A DNA stretch of 64,000 bases from Myxococcales bacterium (GTDB lineage Bacteria > Myxococcota_A > Polyangia > Nannocystales > Nannocystaceae). How positions within the stretch are numbered: the first letter of the stretch is position 1; each line of letters opens with the position of its first letter. The position numbers and the translations under genes are program-made. The DNA lies in assembly GCA_014240065.1 (NCBI GenBank), contig JAAZXR010000011.1, positions 26,985 through 90,984 on the forward strand. The letters run 5' to 3'. Below the pieces are notes generated by a model, which was not told the origin of the DNA, made no database searches, and saw only the letters and a list, made by a program, of their open reading frames with translations. Shown here in pieces: positions 40,711-48,294 of the stretch.

Positions 40711-42123
40711 TCACGGGTGACGCGGCCGCCGCAGGCGACCCCACAAGATGCCGAGCAACAACGCGAGCCAACCGACACCGCCCTCGCGCGATGGCGCCAC
40801 CGTACACCCGCGATTCGAAGGCTCCAGCGCCGGTGGGGCCTCATCGCCACCGCCCGATGCCGCGCCGCTCCTCGTGGATGAGGAGCCAGCGCCCGCTCCC
40901 CGATCCTTGCGGCCCACCGCTGTGCCCTCGCTCCGCGCCTCGTCTGCGCCGCCGGTCCCGGTCGACCCGCTCGACGTGGAGTCGCTCGATCCACCAAACT
41001 TCTTGCGCCGCGCCTCTCGCTGTTTCTCCTTGTACGCGATGTAACTCTCGGGCAAGGGAGGCAAGGTCTGCACGAGTCTCTTGGACGCACCGCTCAGCTG
41101 TTTCCACGCGCCGGATGACGGGATCGATCCTCCACCCGGGGGAGTCTGCGGGCTGAGCAAGTAGAGCGCGCGTCGATTGCGGACCTCGTCCACGCTGTCT
41201 CCCGTCTCGACCGCGAGTCCCCGCTCTCCCATACCGGCGAAGTAGATCTCGCACCACACGCCCTTGGTACGAAAATACTCCGCGATGGCCTTGGCGCGCC
41301 CCTGCGAGAGCACTTGGTTGTCCCGCGGATTCCCCACGGTGTCGGTATATCCGACGATATAAAGCTGCGCGGAGAGGTCCGCGTTGACGGCCGCGTTCGC
41401 GCGATCGAGCTTGTCGAGCTCGTGCGCCAAGATCGCCCACACCTCGTCGACCTTCGGCTCCTCTGAGGGCTTGATGATGGCCTCGCCGCTGTCGAAGTTC
41501 ACCTCTGTGTGGGGGATCTCCAGGGACCATGGCACCCGCCGATCGGACGCGTTTTCACCGTTGGGACCGAACGCCTTGAGCTCCACCAAGAACACGTCGT
41601 CGTAGGAATCCCACTGGATCGTAAATCGCTCTCCCGGCGCAATATTGACCGACGCCTCGGTCTTGCTGTCCGACATCTCTCCCGCGGGGTCGTAGACGGC
41701 GAACTCATAGCGCGTGATGGGGAAGCTCGTCTGATACGTGATCTTATGACGATCCACGAGGTCTTCTCGCGAGCTCTTGGGGGTCAATCGCACCTGGTCC
41801 GCGGCGTAGGGGCGCGCGCAGTCGAACTCGAAATCGGCGAAGTTGTCGCCCGATTCAACGTGCGCTGTGTAGTGCACCGACCCCGCTTTCTTCTGCGTCC
41901 AGGTCACCTTTTTTTGTTGGCCGGCCTTCACGCTTACGGTCTTGTTCACCACCGTGCCGTCGGAGCCCTTGACCTCGACTCGGATGCTCCCGGCGACGTC
42001 GGACGACACGACCACGAACGCGGTGCCTCGCGCGTCTGTTTGCTGAGAGAAGCCATAGGACACCTGGCCGAACGCCAAGGCCATCCAGAGGGGGAGTGAC
42101 TTGAAAAATGCAGCGAGACTCAT
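40711..42123 (-). CDS. OmpA-family protein with C-terminal MYXO-CTERM-like sorting tail
   Basis: 470 residues with an N-terminal signal (FFKSLPLWMALAFGQVSYG). Residues about 30-200 are beta-sandwich-like. An OmpA C-terminal-type peptidoglycan-binding domain follows (about 205-325): FDSGEAIIKPSEEPKVDEVWAIL, LYIVGYTDTVGNPRDNQVLSQGRAKAIAEYF, GMGERGLAVETGDSVDEVRNRRA. The C-terminus has a Ser/Thr/Gly linker then NRGCTVAPS, a hydrophobic helix (WLALLLGILW) and Arg residues, which is the layout of MYXO-CTERM sorting signals. A surface protein attached by its C-terminus while also able to bind peptidoglycan is inferred. No beta-barrel domain is present. Confidence 0.85.
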   Translation of the reverse strand: MSLAAFFKSLPLWMALAFGQVSYGFSQQTDARGTAFVVVSSDVAGSIRVEVKGSDGTVVNKTVSVKAGQQKKVTWTQKKAGSVHYTAHVESGDNFADFEFDCARPYAADQVRLTPKSSREDLVDRHKITYQTSFPITRYEFAVYDPAGEMSDSKTEASVNIAPGERFTIQWDSYDDVFLVELKAFGPNGENASDRRVPWSLEIPHTEVNFDSGEAIIKPSEEPKVDEVWAILAHELDKLDRANAAVNADLSAQLYIVGYTDTVGNPRDNQVLSQGRAKAIAEYFRTKGVWCEIYFAGMGERGLAVETGDSVDEVRNRRALYLLSPQTPPGGGSIPSSGAWKQLSGASKRLVQTLPPLPESYIAYKEKQREARRKKFGGSSDSTSSGSTGTGGADEARSEGTAVGRKDRGAGAGSSSTRSGAASGGGDEAPPALEPSNRGCTVAPSREGGVGWLALLLGILWGRLRRPRHP

Positions 42124-42195
42124 GTTCAGTTGCCCTTACCGCGCTGACCGTATCACGACGCCGCGCGCGGGTGCCACGACGCGGTCGCGCCGCGT

Positions 42196-42552
42196 CTAGG
42201 GGGCGTCGTAGCGCGCCTCGACCACCGTGCGGATCCCCCCCCGCACATAGAAGTCCCCCTCGACAACCATCCACGCGGGCGCCGTCGCCTCCACCAGATC
42301 GTCGAGGATCTTGTTGGTCACGTCCTCATGGAACGCGCCGACCTCCCGAAACGACCACAAGTAGAGCTTGAGGCTCTTGAGCTCCACGCACCTCGCGTTC
42401 GGCGAGTAGCGGATCTGGATCGTGGCGAAGTCGGGCTGCCCCGTCTTCGGGCACACGCAAGTAAATTCTGGACATTCAAAGCGCACCTCGTACGCGCGGC
42501 CTGGCCTCGGGTTCTCGAAGGTGTCCAGCTCTCTCGAAGGCGCGGTCGACAT
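42196..42552 (-). CDS. queF: NADPH-dependent 7-cyano-7-deazaguanine reductase QueF
   Basis: Reduces preQ0 to preQ1 in queuosine synthesis. It has 118 residues from the ATG at 42552, the short single-domain type. The active site is [19 protein letters not shown]: Cys34 is the covalent thioimide Cys and Asp41, seven residues later as in the Bacillus enzyme, the proton donor. Downstream are [22 protein letters not shown] (substrate-binding Glu) and [14 protein letters not shown]. The longer frame to 42627 is not needed. It faces away from a tRNA-His gene, whose anticodon GUG is a queuosine target. Confidence 0.95.
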   Translation of the reverse strand: MSTAPSRELDTFENPRPGRAYEVRFECPEFTCVCPKTGQPDFATIQIRYSPNARCVELKSLKLYLWSFREVGAFHEDVTNKILDDLVEATAPAWMVVEGDFYVRGGIRTVVEARYDAP

Positions 42553-42692
42553 CAAGCGCAGTTCGCCACCACTCGAGGCCCCCGTCAACCGTCGCGTCGG
42601 GCGCCTCGGATCTACCAACCTGCGCACACCCCGCGCTCTCGAATACGACTAGGCATCCGCGGGCGAGTCGTGCTAGGAATGCGCCCCTTCAC

Positions 42693-42770
42693 GGCGGATT
42701 TAGCTCAGTCGGTTAGAGCGCCTGGTTGTGGTCCAGGAGGTCGTGGGTTCGATTCCCATAATCCGCCCCA
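42693..42770 (+). tRNA. tRNA-His (anticodon GTG)
   Basis: A full cloverleaf: G-1 at 42693 opposite C73 at 42767, the His-tRNA identity pair; acceptor GCGGATT/AATCCGC; D arm TAGCTCAGTCGGTTAGAGC; anticodon stem CCTGG/CCAGG with loop TTGTGGT; T arm with loop TTCGATT; and an encoded CCA at 42768-42770. Confidence 0.97.
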
Positions 42771-42832
42771 TCACGACGCCCCGCGCCTGCCCCCGGTGAC
42801 AGACGCGGGCGCGCCGCTGCTACGCTTCGCGA

Positions 42833-43261
42833 ATGGAAGACGACGACCGGGCCGGCACCAAGACTGAAGACTCGTGGGCTGCGGAGCTGAGCCCAACACA
42901 GTTCGCGGTGACCAGGCAGTGCGGGACCGAGCGCGCCTTCTCGGGCTGCTTTTGGGATGAGAAACGCGCGGGGACGTACCGCTGCGTTTGTTGCCACACC
43001 GCACTGTTTCGCTCGCAGGAAAAATACGACTCAGGGAGCGGCTGGCCGAGCTTCTTCGAGGCGGTCGGCGACGACAAACTCGCGACGATCCGCGACGATT
43101 CGCTCGGGATGTCGCGCGTGGAGGTTCGATGCAAGAACTGCGACGCCCACCTCGGCCACCTGTTTCCAGACGGCCCCCCGCCCACCGGCCTGCGCTACTG
43201 CATCAACTCGGCCTCGCTCGAGCTCGCGCCAAGCGACGGCGGCGACGTGGTCCGCGGCTAA
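42833..43261 (+). CDS. msrB: peptide-methionine (R)-S-oxide reductase
   Basis: Repairs oxidised methionine residues. It has 142 residues. Zinc-binding Cys pairs are at Cys51/Cys54 (CVCC) and Cys100/Cys103 (CKNC). [11 protein letters not shown] and [26 protein letters not shown] hold the substrate site, with catalytic Cys123 in RYCINS. The N-terminus has no signal peptide, so it acts in the cytosol. It follows the tRNA-His gene, 62 bases downstream, with its own start; there is no msrA in the window. Confidence 0.96.
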   Translation: MEDDDRAGTKTEDSWAAELSPTQFAVTRQCGTERAFSGCFWDEKRAGTYRCVCCHTALFRSQEKYDSGSGWPSFFEAVGDDKLATIRDDSLGMSRVEVRCKNCDAHLGHLFPDGPPPTGLRYCINSASLELAPSDGGDVVRG

Positions 43262-43417
43262 GCCGCGGCGGCACCCATCACCCCCGCGAGGTCTCGACGC
43301 TGCGCTTGCCTACGAGCCGATCGCGTCGCCACGAGGCGCGCCTCCTCGCCGCGCTCGCGATTTTCCGAGGGCCGGTGTATCTTATGAACGCTCGGTTCCC
43401 CCGCGCCACCCCACCAT

Positions 43418-43540
43418 ATGTCCGGAAACGACGATACAAATAAAGATCCCGGTTTGAAGAGCATGGTGACGCTCGGCATCATATTGGGAGTGTTCTCAAT
43501 CTTGTTGGGCGCCTACCTCCAAACCAACTTCGGGACCTGA
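43418..43540 (+). CDS. 40-residue single-span membrane peptide
   Basis: ATG at 43418, stop at 43540. A hydrophilic N-terminus (MSGNDDTNKDPGLKSM) is followed by one hydrophobic helix (VTLGIILGVFSILLGAYL) and a short polar tail (QTNFGT). The layout is that of a bitopic inner-membrane small protein. There is no clear ribosome-binding site upstream, which lowers confidence, but codon use and the sharp polar/hydrophobic split support it. Function unknown; neighbours (msrB and PilZ) give no strong hint. Confidence 0.6.
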   Translation: MSGNDDTNKDPGLKSMVTLGIILGVFSILLGAYLQTNFGT

Positions 43541-43849
43541 CGAACGCCCTCGGCATCCGCCGCAAAGAGACGATTCCAACATGCGGGTCGTCTGTCGGTG
43601 CGTACGTTGTTCGTTCGCCTACCCGCGGGCCGGCCACGCCACGACGACCACGCCGGCCGAAGCGCGTACGGGCTCTCGACATGGTGGACAGCCCTCGCGA
43701 ACACCGCGAGCGCGAACCTCACGGACCCGTCAATCCTAACGAAACTGCCGGGTCAGGAACGAAATCGCTCGACCTTCGCGCTCAAAACAATTTCGTCATG
43801 TCTTGCAAAGACCGCCCTGATCGCGAGTAGAATAGATCGTAGGGGTCGG
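43541..43849. other. intergenic, probable promoter region of the PilZ gene
   Basis: 309 bases. No convincing gene. A GGCCGGC/GCCGGCC inverted repeat with a 17-base loop lies at about 43628-43658, and near the right end a possible sigma-70 promoter precedes the PilZ start. Confidence 0.5.
43803..43833 (+). promoter_or_regulatory. possible sigma-70-type promoter for the PilZ gene
   Basis: TTGCAA (43803-43808) and TAGAAT (43828-43833) resemble -35 and -10 boxes, with a 19-base spacer that is slightly long. This would give a very short leader before the ATG at 43850. Confidence 0.3.
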
Positions 43850-44320
43850 ATGCCAAGTTCGGTGGAAGCAAAGTCAGGCAGTGAGCGCCGCATCGCGGAG
43901 CGGAGCCGTGTCACCTTCGGCATGGTGTGCGACGCCGGTGCGTCGATGTCGTCGGGGCGGGTGCTCGATCTCTCCATGACCGGCGCGTTCATCCACACAG
44001 ATCAGCCGCTCCCGATCGGTACGCTCGTCACATTATTCCCCGTGGGCGACGCCGGCGACGACCTCTTCGAAATCGACGCCAAGGTCGTGAGAGTCTGCAA
44101 GGGGACCTCCGAAGATGACCCGCCGGGCATGGGTGTCCACTTCGACATTTCGAGTGAAGAGGACAAGCTCGCGCTGGCCTCGCTGATCGCGAAGATGCCA
44201 ACAACCGGAGCGTCGAGCCTCACGCATATGCCGATCGTGCGCAGCACTGACCTCTCGGACGAAGAGGGAGACGAGTCCCGCCTCAAGTCCATGCTTCGCC
44301 GCCTTCGCCGCCGGATGTAG
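43850..44320 (+). CDS. PilZ domain protein
   Basis: 156 residues from the ATG at 43850, preceded by AGGGG. The PilZ signature is good: ERRIAERSRVTF provides RxxxR, and VLDLSMTGAFI provides DxSxxG, so cyclic-di-GMP binding is plausible. The fold continues with PIGTLVTLFPVGDAG, FEIDAKVVRVCKG and GMGVHFDISSEED. A C-terminal tail of about 45 residues ends with an Arg-rich helix (LKSMLRRLRRRM). Single-domain PilZ proteins act as adaptors in motility or exopolysaccharide control; the target here is unknown. Confidence 0.88.
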   Translation: MPSSVEAKSGSERRIAERSRVTFGMVCDAGASMSSGRVLDLSMTGAFIHTDQPLPIGTLVTLFPVGDAGDDLFEIDAKVVRVCKGTSEDDPPGMGVHFDISSEEDKLALASLIAKMPTTGASSLTHMPIVRSTDLSDEEGDESRLKSMLRRLRRRM

Positions 44321-44342
44321 GCGCCGCCGCGCGGACCGACGC

Positions 44343-45233
44343 TCATCCCAACACGGGGTAGCGACGCTCGGCGTACATGCCTTCGAGCAGGTCTTGCATC
44401 GCGGCGCGCACGTGCTCCGCCGCCGGACCCTCGCCGAGTGACAACAGCGGCGCGGCCGACAAATCGATGGCACGCCCCACCTGCACGGTCACCTTCGAAG
44501 GGAGCGGGAGGTATGGCAACAGCATGCCCGGACCCCACAGCACCCCCCATGGAGCGGCGAGAACGATCGGGCAGGAGTTCACACGCAGTCGCTTGGGGAG
44601 GCCCATAAACTTCGCGAGACGCCGCCCTTGGGTGAGGACCACGAAGGTCTCGTGCGCCCCGGCGCTCACCACCGGGATGATCGGCACGCCCGCCCCCCGA
44701 GCCAATCGCACAAAGCCGCTGCGTCCACCGAACACGACCTCGCGGCGCCGCGAGAACGCGCGCATATTGTCCAGGTCGCCGCCAGGGAACACCAGCAGCT
44801 TGTGGCCCGCCCGCAACAGTTCCTTCCCGCGCCCCTCGGAGGCCCGGATCGCGCCGATCGAATTCAGCAAGTCTGACACGCGCGGCACCTCAAATAACAA
44901 ATCATGCGCGAGGACAAAGATCGGATCGTCGTATCCGTACTGCTCGTAGTAACGGAACAAGAACAGCGCATCCACAGGATGAAGACCTCCGCTGTGATTG
45001 GCGACGAACAGCGCGGGACCGCGGGGGATATGCTCTAGGCCCGACACCTTGAGGCGGTGATACCGAGCGAGCGGCGCGAACATCTCCACAGCCGTCGCGA
45101 GCGTGTGTGGGTCCGTCTCCACCCCATGGATCGCGTCGCGCGGCGCTCGAGGGGCGCCCGAATGTTGTCGGCCTACGGTGATGCGTAGAGCGTTGCACTC
45201 GCAGGAAGCCATCGCAACTGAGGGGGCTCCCAC
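44343..45233 (-). CDS. 1-acyl-glycerol-3-phosphate-type acyltransferase
   Basis: Up to 296 residues (GTG 45233, with AGGTGG upstream; ATG 45212 is an alternative). Its first 61 bases lie inside the end of the upstream hydrolase gene. Acyltransferase motifs: ALFVANHSGGLHPVDALFLF (NHS-x4-D variant of HX4D), a LPLAT-type KLLVFPGGDLDN motif and GVPIIPVVSAGAHETFVVL. The hydrophobic parts fit membrane association. It probably acylates a lysophospholipid or a related acceptor at the inner membrane. Substrate not determinable. Overlap with the hydrolase suggests a lipid-metabolism pair. Confidence 0.88.
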   Translation of the reverse strand: MGAPSVAMASCECNALRITVGRQHSGAPRAPRDAIHGVETDPHTLATAVEMFAPLARYHRLKVSGLEHIPRGPALFVANHSGGLHPVDALFLFRYYEQYGYDDPIFVLAHDLLFEVPRVSDLLNSIGAIRASEGRGKELLRAGHKLLVFPGGDLDNMRAFSRRREVVFGGRSGFVRLARGAGVPIIPVVSAGAHETFVVLTQGRRLAKFMGLPKRLRVNSCPIVLAAPWGVLWGPGMLLPYLPLPSKVTVQVGRAIDLSAAPLLSLGEGPAAEHVRAAMQDLLEGMYAERRYPVLG

Positions 45234-46084
45234 TCGCCCACCTGCGTATCTCTGGCGAAATTTGCGATGCGCTGGGCCATCACCCGCGGCTGCTCAAGAA
45301 ACCCCGCGTGCCCGAAATTGAGCCAGCGCTCGACCCGCGCACCGCGGGGGAGGTGGCGCTGATAAAACTCCAAGCTGCTCTCCGGCAACAGCCGCTCCTC
45401 GGCGCCCCACACCAACAGCGTGGGGGCGCGGATGCTCGCGAGCTCACCGGGACGAAGCATGTCCTCTGGGCCAAAGCGATCAATGGTGGCGCGCAGCGCC
45501 GGATTCGACATCCTCCGCTTGACACCCGCGGCGAGCACGTGCCGGACAGCCCACGGCAAATTCACAAAGCAGCGATCCACGAACGCTAGCGCGTCCCCGT
45601 GGGCCTCGATCTCAAAGGTCTTGAGCAGCTCCTTGAGCGACGCTTCGTCGAGTTGCGCGCCGCCCGGGGCGATCAGCATCAAGCTCGCGACGTTGCTCGG
45701 GCGCATCGCCGCGTAACGAGCGGCGCACATCCCTCCAAGCGACGTCCCGACGATCGCCGCCGGCGAGGTCACCAACGCGTCGAGGGCCTCGGCGAGCGAC
45801 GACATCATCTTGTGTGGTGTCAGCCCGTCCACGGCGTCGCTCCAGCCATGACCCGGGAGATCCGGGATCACGATGCGCTCGAATTTCGCGCGCAAACGAA
45901 ACATCAAGCTCGTAAACGAGAGGCAGTCCGCACCCAACCCGTGCAGCAACACCAGCGTCGGACCGTCTCCATGACCGTCGAGCTCGAGCGCGTGAATCCT
46001 CGCCTCCCCGGCTTCGAGAAATGTCGATCGACACCCTCTGGCTCGGAGCATTCGGAGTGCTGTGTGTTCTGCGAAACCGATCAT
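45173..46084 (-). CDS. alpha/beta hydrolase
   Basis: 303 residues from the ATG at 46084. Alpha/beta-hydrolase features: LVLLHGLGADCLSFTSLMF (oxyanion HG motif), VIPDLPGHGWSD, nucleophile elbow AIVGTSLGGMCAARYAA (Ser in GTSLG), a lid of about 80 residues, RAPTLLVWGAEERLLP (acid) and NFGHAGFLEQP (catalytic His). The pattern fits esterase/lipase or meta-cleavage hydrolase. Its 3' end overlaps the acyltransferase gene by 61 bases, so it is likely to act on a lipid-related ester. Confidence 0.9.
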   Translation of the reverse strand: MIGFAEHTALRMLRARGCRSTFLEAGEARIHALELDGHGDGPTLVLLHGLGADCLSFTSLMFRLRAKFERIVIPDLPGHGWSDAVDGLTPHKMMSSLAEALDALVTSPAAIVGTSLGGMCAARYAAMRPSNVASLMLIAPGGAQLDEASLKELLKTFEIEAHGDALAFVDRCFVNLPWAVRHVLAAGVKRRMSNPALRATIDRFGPEDMLRPGELASIRAPTLLVWGAEERLLPESSLEFYQRHLPRGARVERWLNFGHAGFLEQPRVMAQRIANFARDTQVGEWEPPQLRWLPASATLYASP

Positions 46085-46238
46085 GCGTGGGCGCCACAAT
46101 ACGCTGCTCCAGGCGCCTTTTCCTACAAAACGGCCGCGAGAAACGCTCTCCCCGCACGTTGGGAAATTACGATCGCATGCGCAGATAATTGCGCGGCAAG
46201 ATCGGGAAACGAACTGCACAGCTGCGAGCTGCGCGCGG

Positions 46239-46706
46239 TCAATCTGCGCGTCCCAAGCTCATCTGCTCCACAAATATGCGCACGCGATCACGAAGATCCA
46301 CCAGCGCAGCGATCTCAACGTCGCGGCCACACATCATCTCAACCGGCACCTGCATCGCATGGGCCTCGAGATCAAAGCCGGCGTCCGTCAATTGAACAAA
46401 CACCGCCCGATCATCGTGGGGATCTCGCGCGCGCGCGAGCAGCCCCCGTTGCTCGAGTCGCTTCACGAGGGGCGTCACCGTCGAGCTGTCGAGCATGAGA
46501 CGCGCGGCGAGACCGCCGACGGTCGGCGCCTCCGCACCAGCCGCGGAGCGCTCCCAAAGCACCATCATTAATAGATACTGCGGGTAGGTGAGTGAGAGCG
46601 CCGCGAGCACCGGCTGGTACGCGCGGGTCACCAGCCGCGAGGCGCTGTACAACGCGAAACACAGCTGCTCGTCGAGCTTCAATTCCCCCTTCGCGAGCCT
46701 GCTCAT
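46239..46706 (-). CDS. ohrR: OhrR-type MarR-family organic-peroxide sensor/repressor
   Basis: 155 residues. The N-terminus LDEQLCFALYSASRLVTRAYQP carries the reactive Cys (Cys16) at the place of the sensing Cys of OhrR, followed by LTYPQYLLMMVLWE and a winged helix (VGGLAARLMLDSSTVTPLVKRLEQRGLLAR), DDRAVFVQLTDAG. OhrR releases DNA when its Cys is oxidised by organic hydroperoxides. It overlaps the glutathione peroxidase stop (ATGA), so it is the second gene of a two-gene operon. A candidate operator covers the promoter of that operon, which suggests autorepression. Confidence 0.9.
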   Translation of the reverse strand: MSRLAKGELKLDEQLCFALYSASRLVTRAYQPVLAALSLTYPQYLLMMVLWERSAAGAEAPTVGGLAARLMLDSSTVTPLVKRLEQRGLLARARDPHDDRAVFVQLTDAGFDLEAHAMQVPVEMMCGRDVEIAALVDLRDRVRIFVEQMSLGRAD

Positions 46707-47209
46707 GTCGCTTCGAGCGCTTTCTCAACGTCCTTCGCGATGGCCGCGGGCTTGGTCGTCGGCGCGTAGCGCTTGAGCACTCGGCCGTCCCGCGAGACCA
46801 GGAACTTTGTGAAATTCCACTTGATCGCCTCGGAGCCCAACACGCCGCGACCCTCCGACTTGAGCCAGCGATACACTGGGTGGGTGTCTGCTCCGTTCAC
46901 GTCGATCTTGTCAAACATGTCGAACGTGACGCCGTAGTTGAGCTGGCAAAATGAAGAGATGTCTTCGCTGCTCCCCGGCTCTTGGCTGCCAAATTGATTG
47001 CACGGAAATCCGATGACCTGCAGGCCCTTGTCGCCGTAGGTGTCGTGCAGGGTCTGCAATCCTGTGTAGTGCGGCGTAAACCCGCATTTGCTGGCGGTGT
47101 TGACCACCAAGAGCACCTGGCCTCGGTAGTCGGACATGGGACGCTCCGCCCCCGTCAGGCTGCGGGCGGTGAGATCGTAGAGATGTGAATGAGCGGTCGC
47201 GGTGGTCAT
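46703..47209 (-). CDS. glutathione-peroxidase-family thiol peroxidase
   Basis: 168 residues; the ATG at 47209 has a strong GGAGG site. The peroxidatic Cys42 is in VNTASKCGFTPHYTGL; GFPCNQFGSQEPGS contains the Gln and second Cys region, and KWNFTKFLVSRDG holds the Trp/Asn of the catalytic tetrad. Bacterial members usually use thioredoxin, so reduction of organic hydroperoxides or H2O2 through thioredoxin is likely. It is co-transcribed with ohrR. Confidence 0.95.
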   Translation of the reverse strand: MTTATAHSHLYDLTARSLTGAERPMSDYRGQVLLVVNTASKCGFTPHYTGLQTLHDTYGDKGLQVIGFPCNQFGSQEPGSSEDISSFCQLNYGVTFDMFDKIDVNGADTHPVYRWLKSEGRGVLGSEAIKWNFTKFLVSRDGRVLKRYAPTTKPAAIAKDVEKALEAT

Positions 47210-47226
47210 AGCGCCTCCACTATGGA

Positions 47227-47241
47227 TTCAATTAGATTGTA
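47227..47241. promoter_or_regulatory. candidate OhrR operator over the -10 box of the gpx-ohrR promoter
   Basis: On the minus strand the site reads TACAATCTAATTGAA, close to the known OhrR-type operator pattern TACAATT-n-AATTGTA, with 5 of 7 arm bases symmetric. Its first six bases TACAAT also make a good -10 box, with GATTTG 17 bases further upstream as a weak -35. Centred about 25 bases before the peroxidase ATG, it is well placed for repression. Confidence 0.55.
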
Positions 47242-47339
47242 CACAAGTCTTTATCGCACAAATCCACAGCGCAGAACACGCGAATGCGTGGAATGCGAGG
47301 TCCGAGGTGTCCACGCGCGCGGTACCGCGCGGCGACGGC

Positions 47340-48110
47340 CTAACCGAGATGCACGTGCTCTTTGTAAAACGCCAGGACGCCGTCGCAAATGCTCTCCGCG
47401 ATGACCTGGAGGGTCTCTGGCTGAACGAGCCACGGTCCCTCCCCTGCATGATCCAAGAAGCCGACCTCGGTCAGCACCCCAGGCATTTCGAGACCGCGCA
47501 GGACATCGAACGCACCCTGCCGCACCCCGCGATCTTGCCGTGAGGGAAACTGCCGCTTCATCGACTGTTGGATCGCGTGGGCCACACGCGTCGCCTTGTT
47601 GAAATTGGCCCGCAAGGCCAGCTCGCGGATCATCAGCGCGGCGTCGCCTTCGGCGTTCAACGCCGAGCCTCCCCTCGCGTGGTCACGTCGCGCTGTCCGA
47701 GCCACCTCCCGCTTCGAGGACTCAAGATCCAATACGAAGGTCTCGTAGCCGCTTTGATCGCTCTTCGGGGACGCGTTCACGTGAACGCTCACGAACAAAT
47801 CCGCCTGCGCCTCGTTCGCGGCGGCGATGCGCTCGGACAAGGGCACGCCCTCATCGCGCGTGCGCGTCAGCACCACCCGAACCCCCGGCACCTTGGCGTG
47901 CACGAGCGCCTCGACCGCCTGCGCGATTCGCAGCGTGAGGTGTTTCTCCTCCACCTGAAGCAGACCGCTTGAGCAGCCATGATTCGAGCCTCCGTGTCCA
48001 GGATCGATCACCAGCACAAAATCGCGATGGAGCACCGGCACCGGAGCCGCGAGCGCCGTACGCGCAATGCCCCACGCGATCCCGGTCAGCAAGAGCGAGC
48101 GACGTCGCAT
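47340..48110 (-). CDS. N-acetylmuramoyl-L-alanine amidase (AmiA/AmiC type)
   Basis: 256 residues with a signal peptide (LLLTGIAWGIARTALAAP). The amidase_3 fold: VLVIDPGHGGSNHGC (zinc His), VEEKHLTLRIAQ (zinc Glu), VVLTRTRDEGVPLSERIAAAN, LFVSVHVNASP (zinc His), and TEVGFLDHAGEG near the C-terminus (catalytic Glu). It cleaves the peptide stem from muramic acid in periplasmic peptidoglycan. There is no AMIN or LysM domain, so it has no visible targeting module, and no EnvC-type activator gene is nearby. Confidence 0.93.
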   Translation of the reverse strand: MRRRSLLLTGIAWGIARTALAAPVPVLHRDFVLVIDPGHGGSNHGCSSGLLQVEEKHLTLRIAQAVEALVHAKVPGVRVVLTRTRDEGVPLSERIAAANEAQADLFVSVHVNASPKSDQSGYETFVLDLESSKREVARTARRDHARGGSALNAEGDAALMIRELALRANFNKATRVAHAIQQSMKRQFPSRQDRGVRQGAFDVLRGLEMPGVLTEVGFLDHAGEGPWLVQPETLQVIAESICDGVLAFYKEHVHLG

Positions 48111-48294
48111 GTCTCCTTCCTACGCCAACAGCCGCGCAGTCCCAAAAAATCCGCACCAACGAGGCACCGCGCAGATGAGGGGCTAGACTCGCGAGGCGCC
48201 CCCCCCCTGTTCGATATGGACCAGGACCGACTCCTCCATACCCGCGGCGAGACGCGCCGCCCCGCCCGACACCCCGCCTAGCGCCACTCCATTT

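Noticed and set aside
42773..42815. Possible terminator hairpin after tRNA-His (CCCGCG/CGCGGG)
   Set aside because: Loop of about 18 bases and no T-tract.
43628..43658. GGCCGGC/GCCGGCC inverted repeat as a terminator
   Set aside because: Loop of 17 bases and no T-run; such GC-rich pairings occur by chance in this composition.
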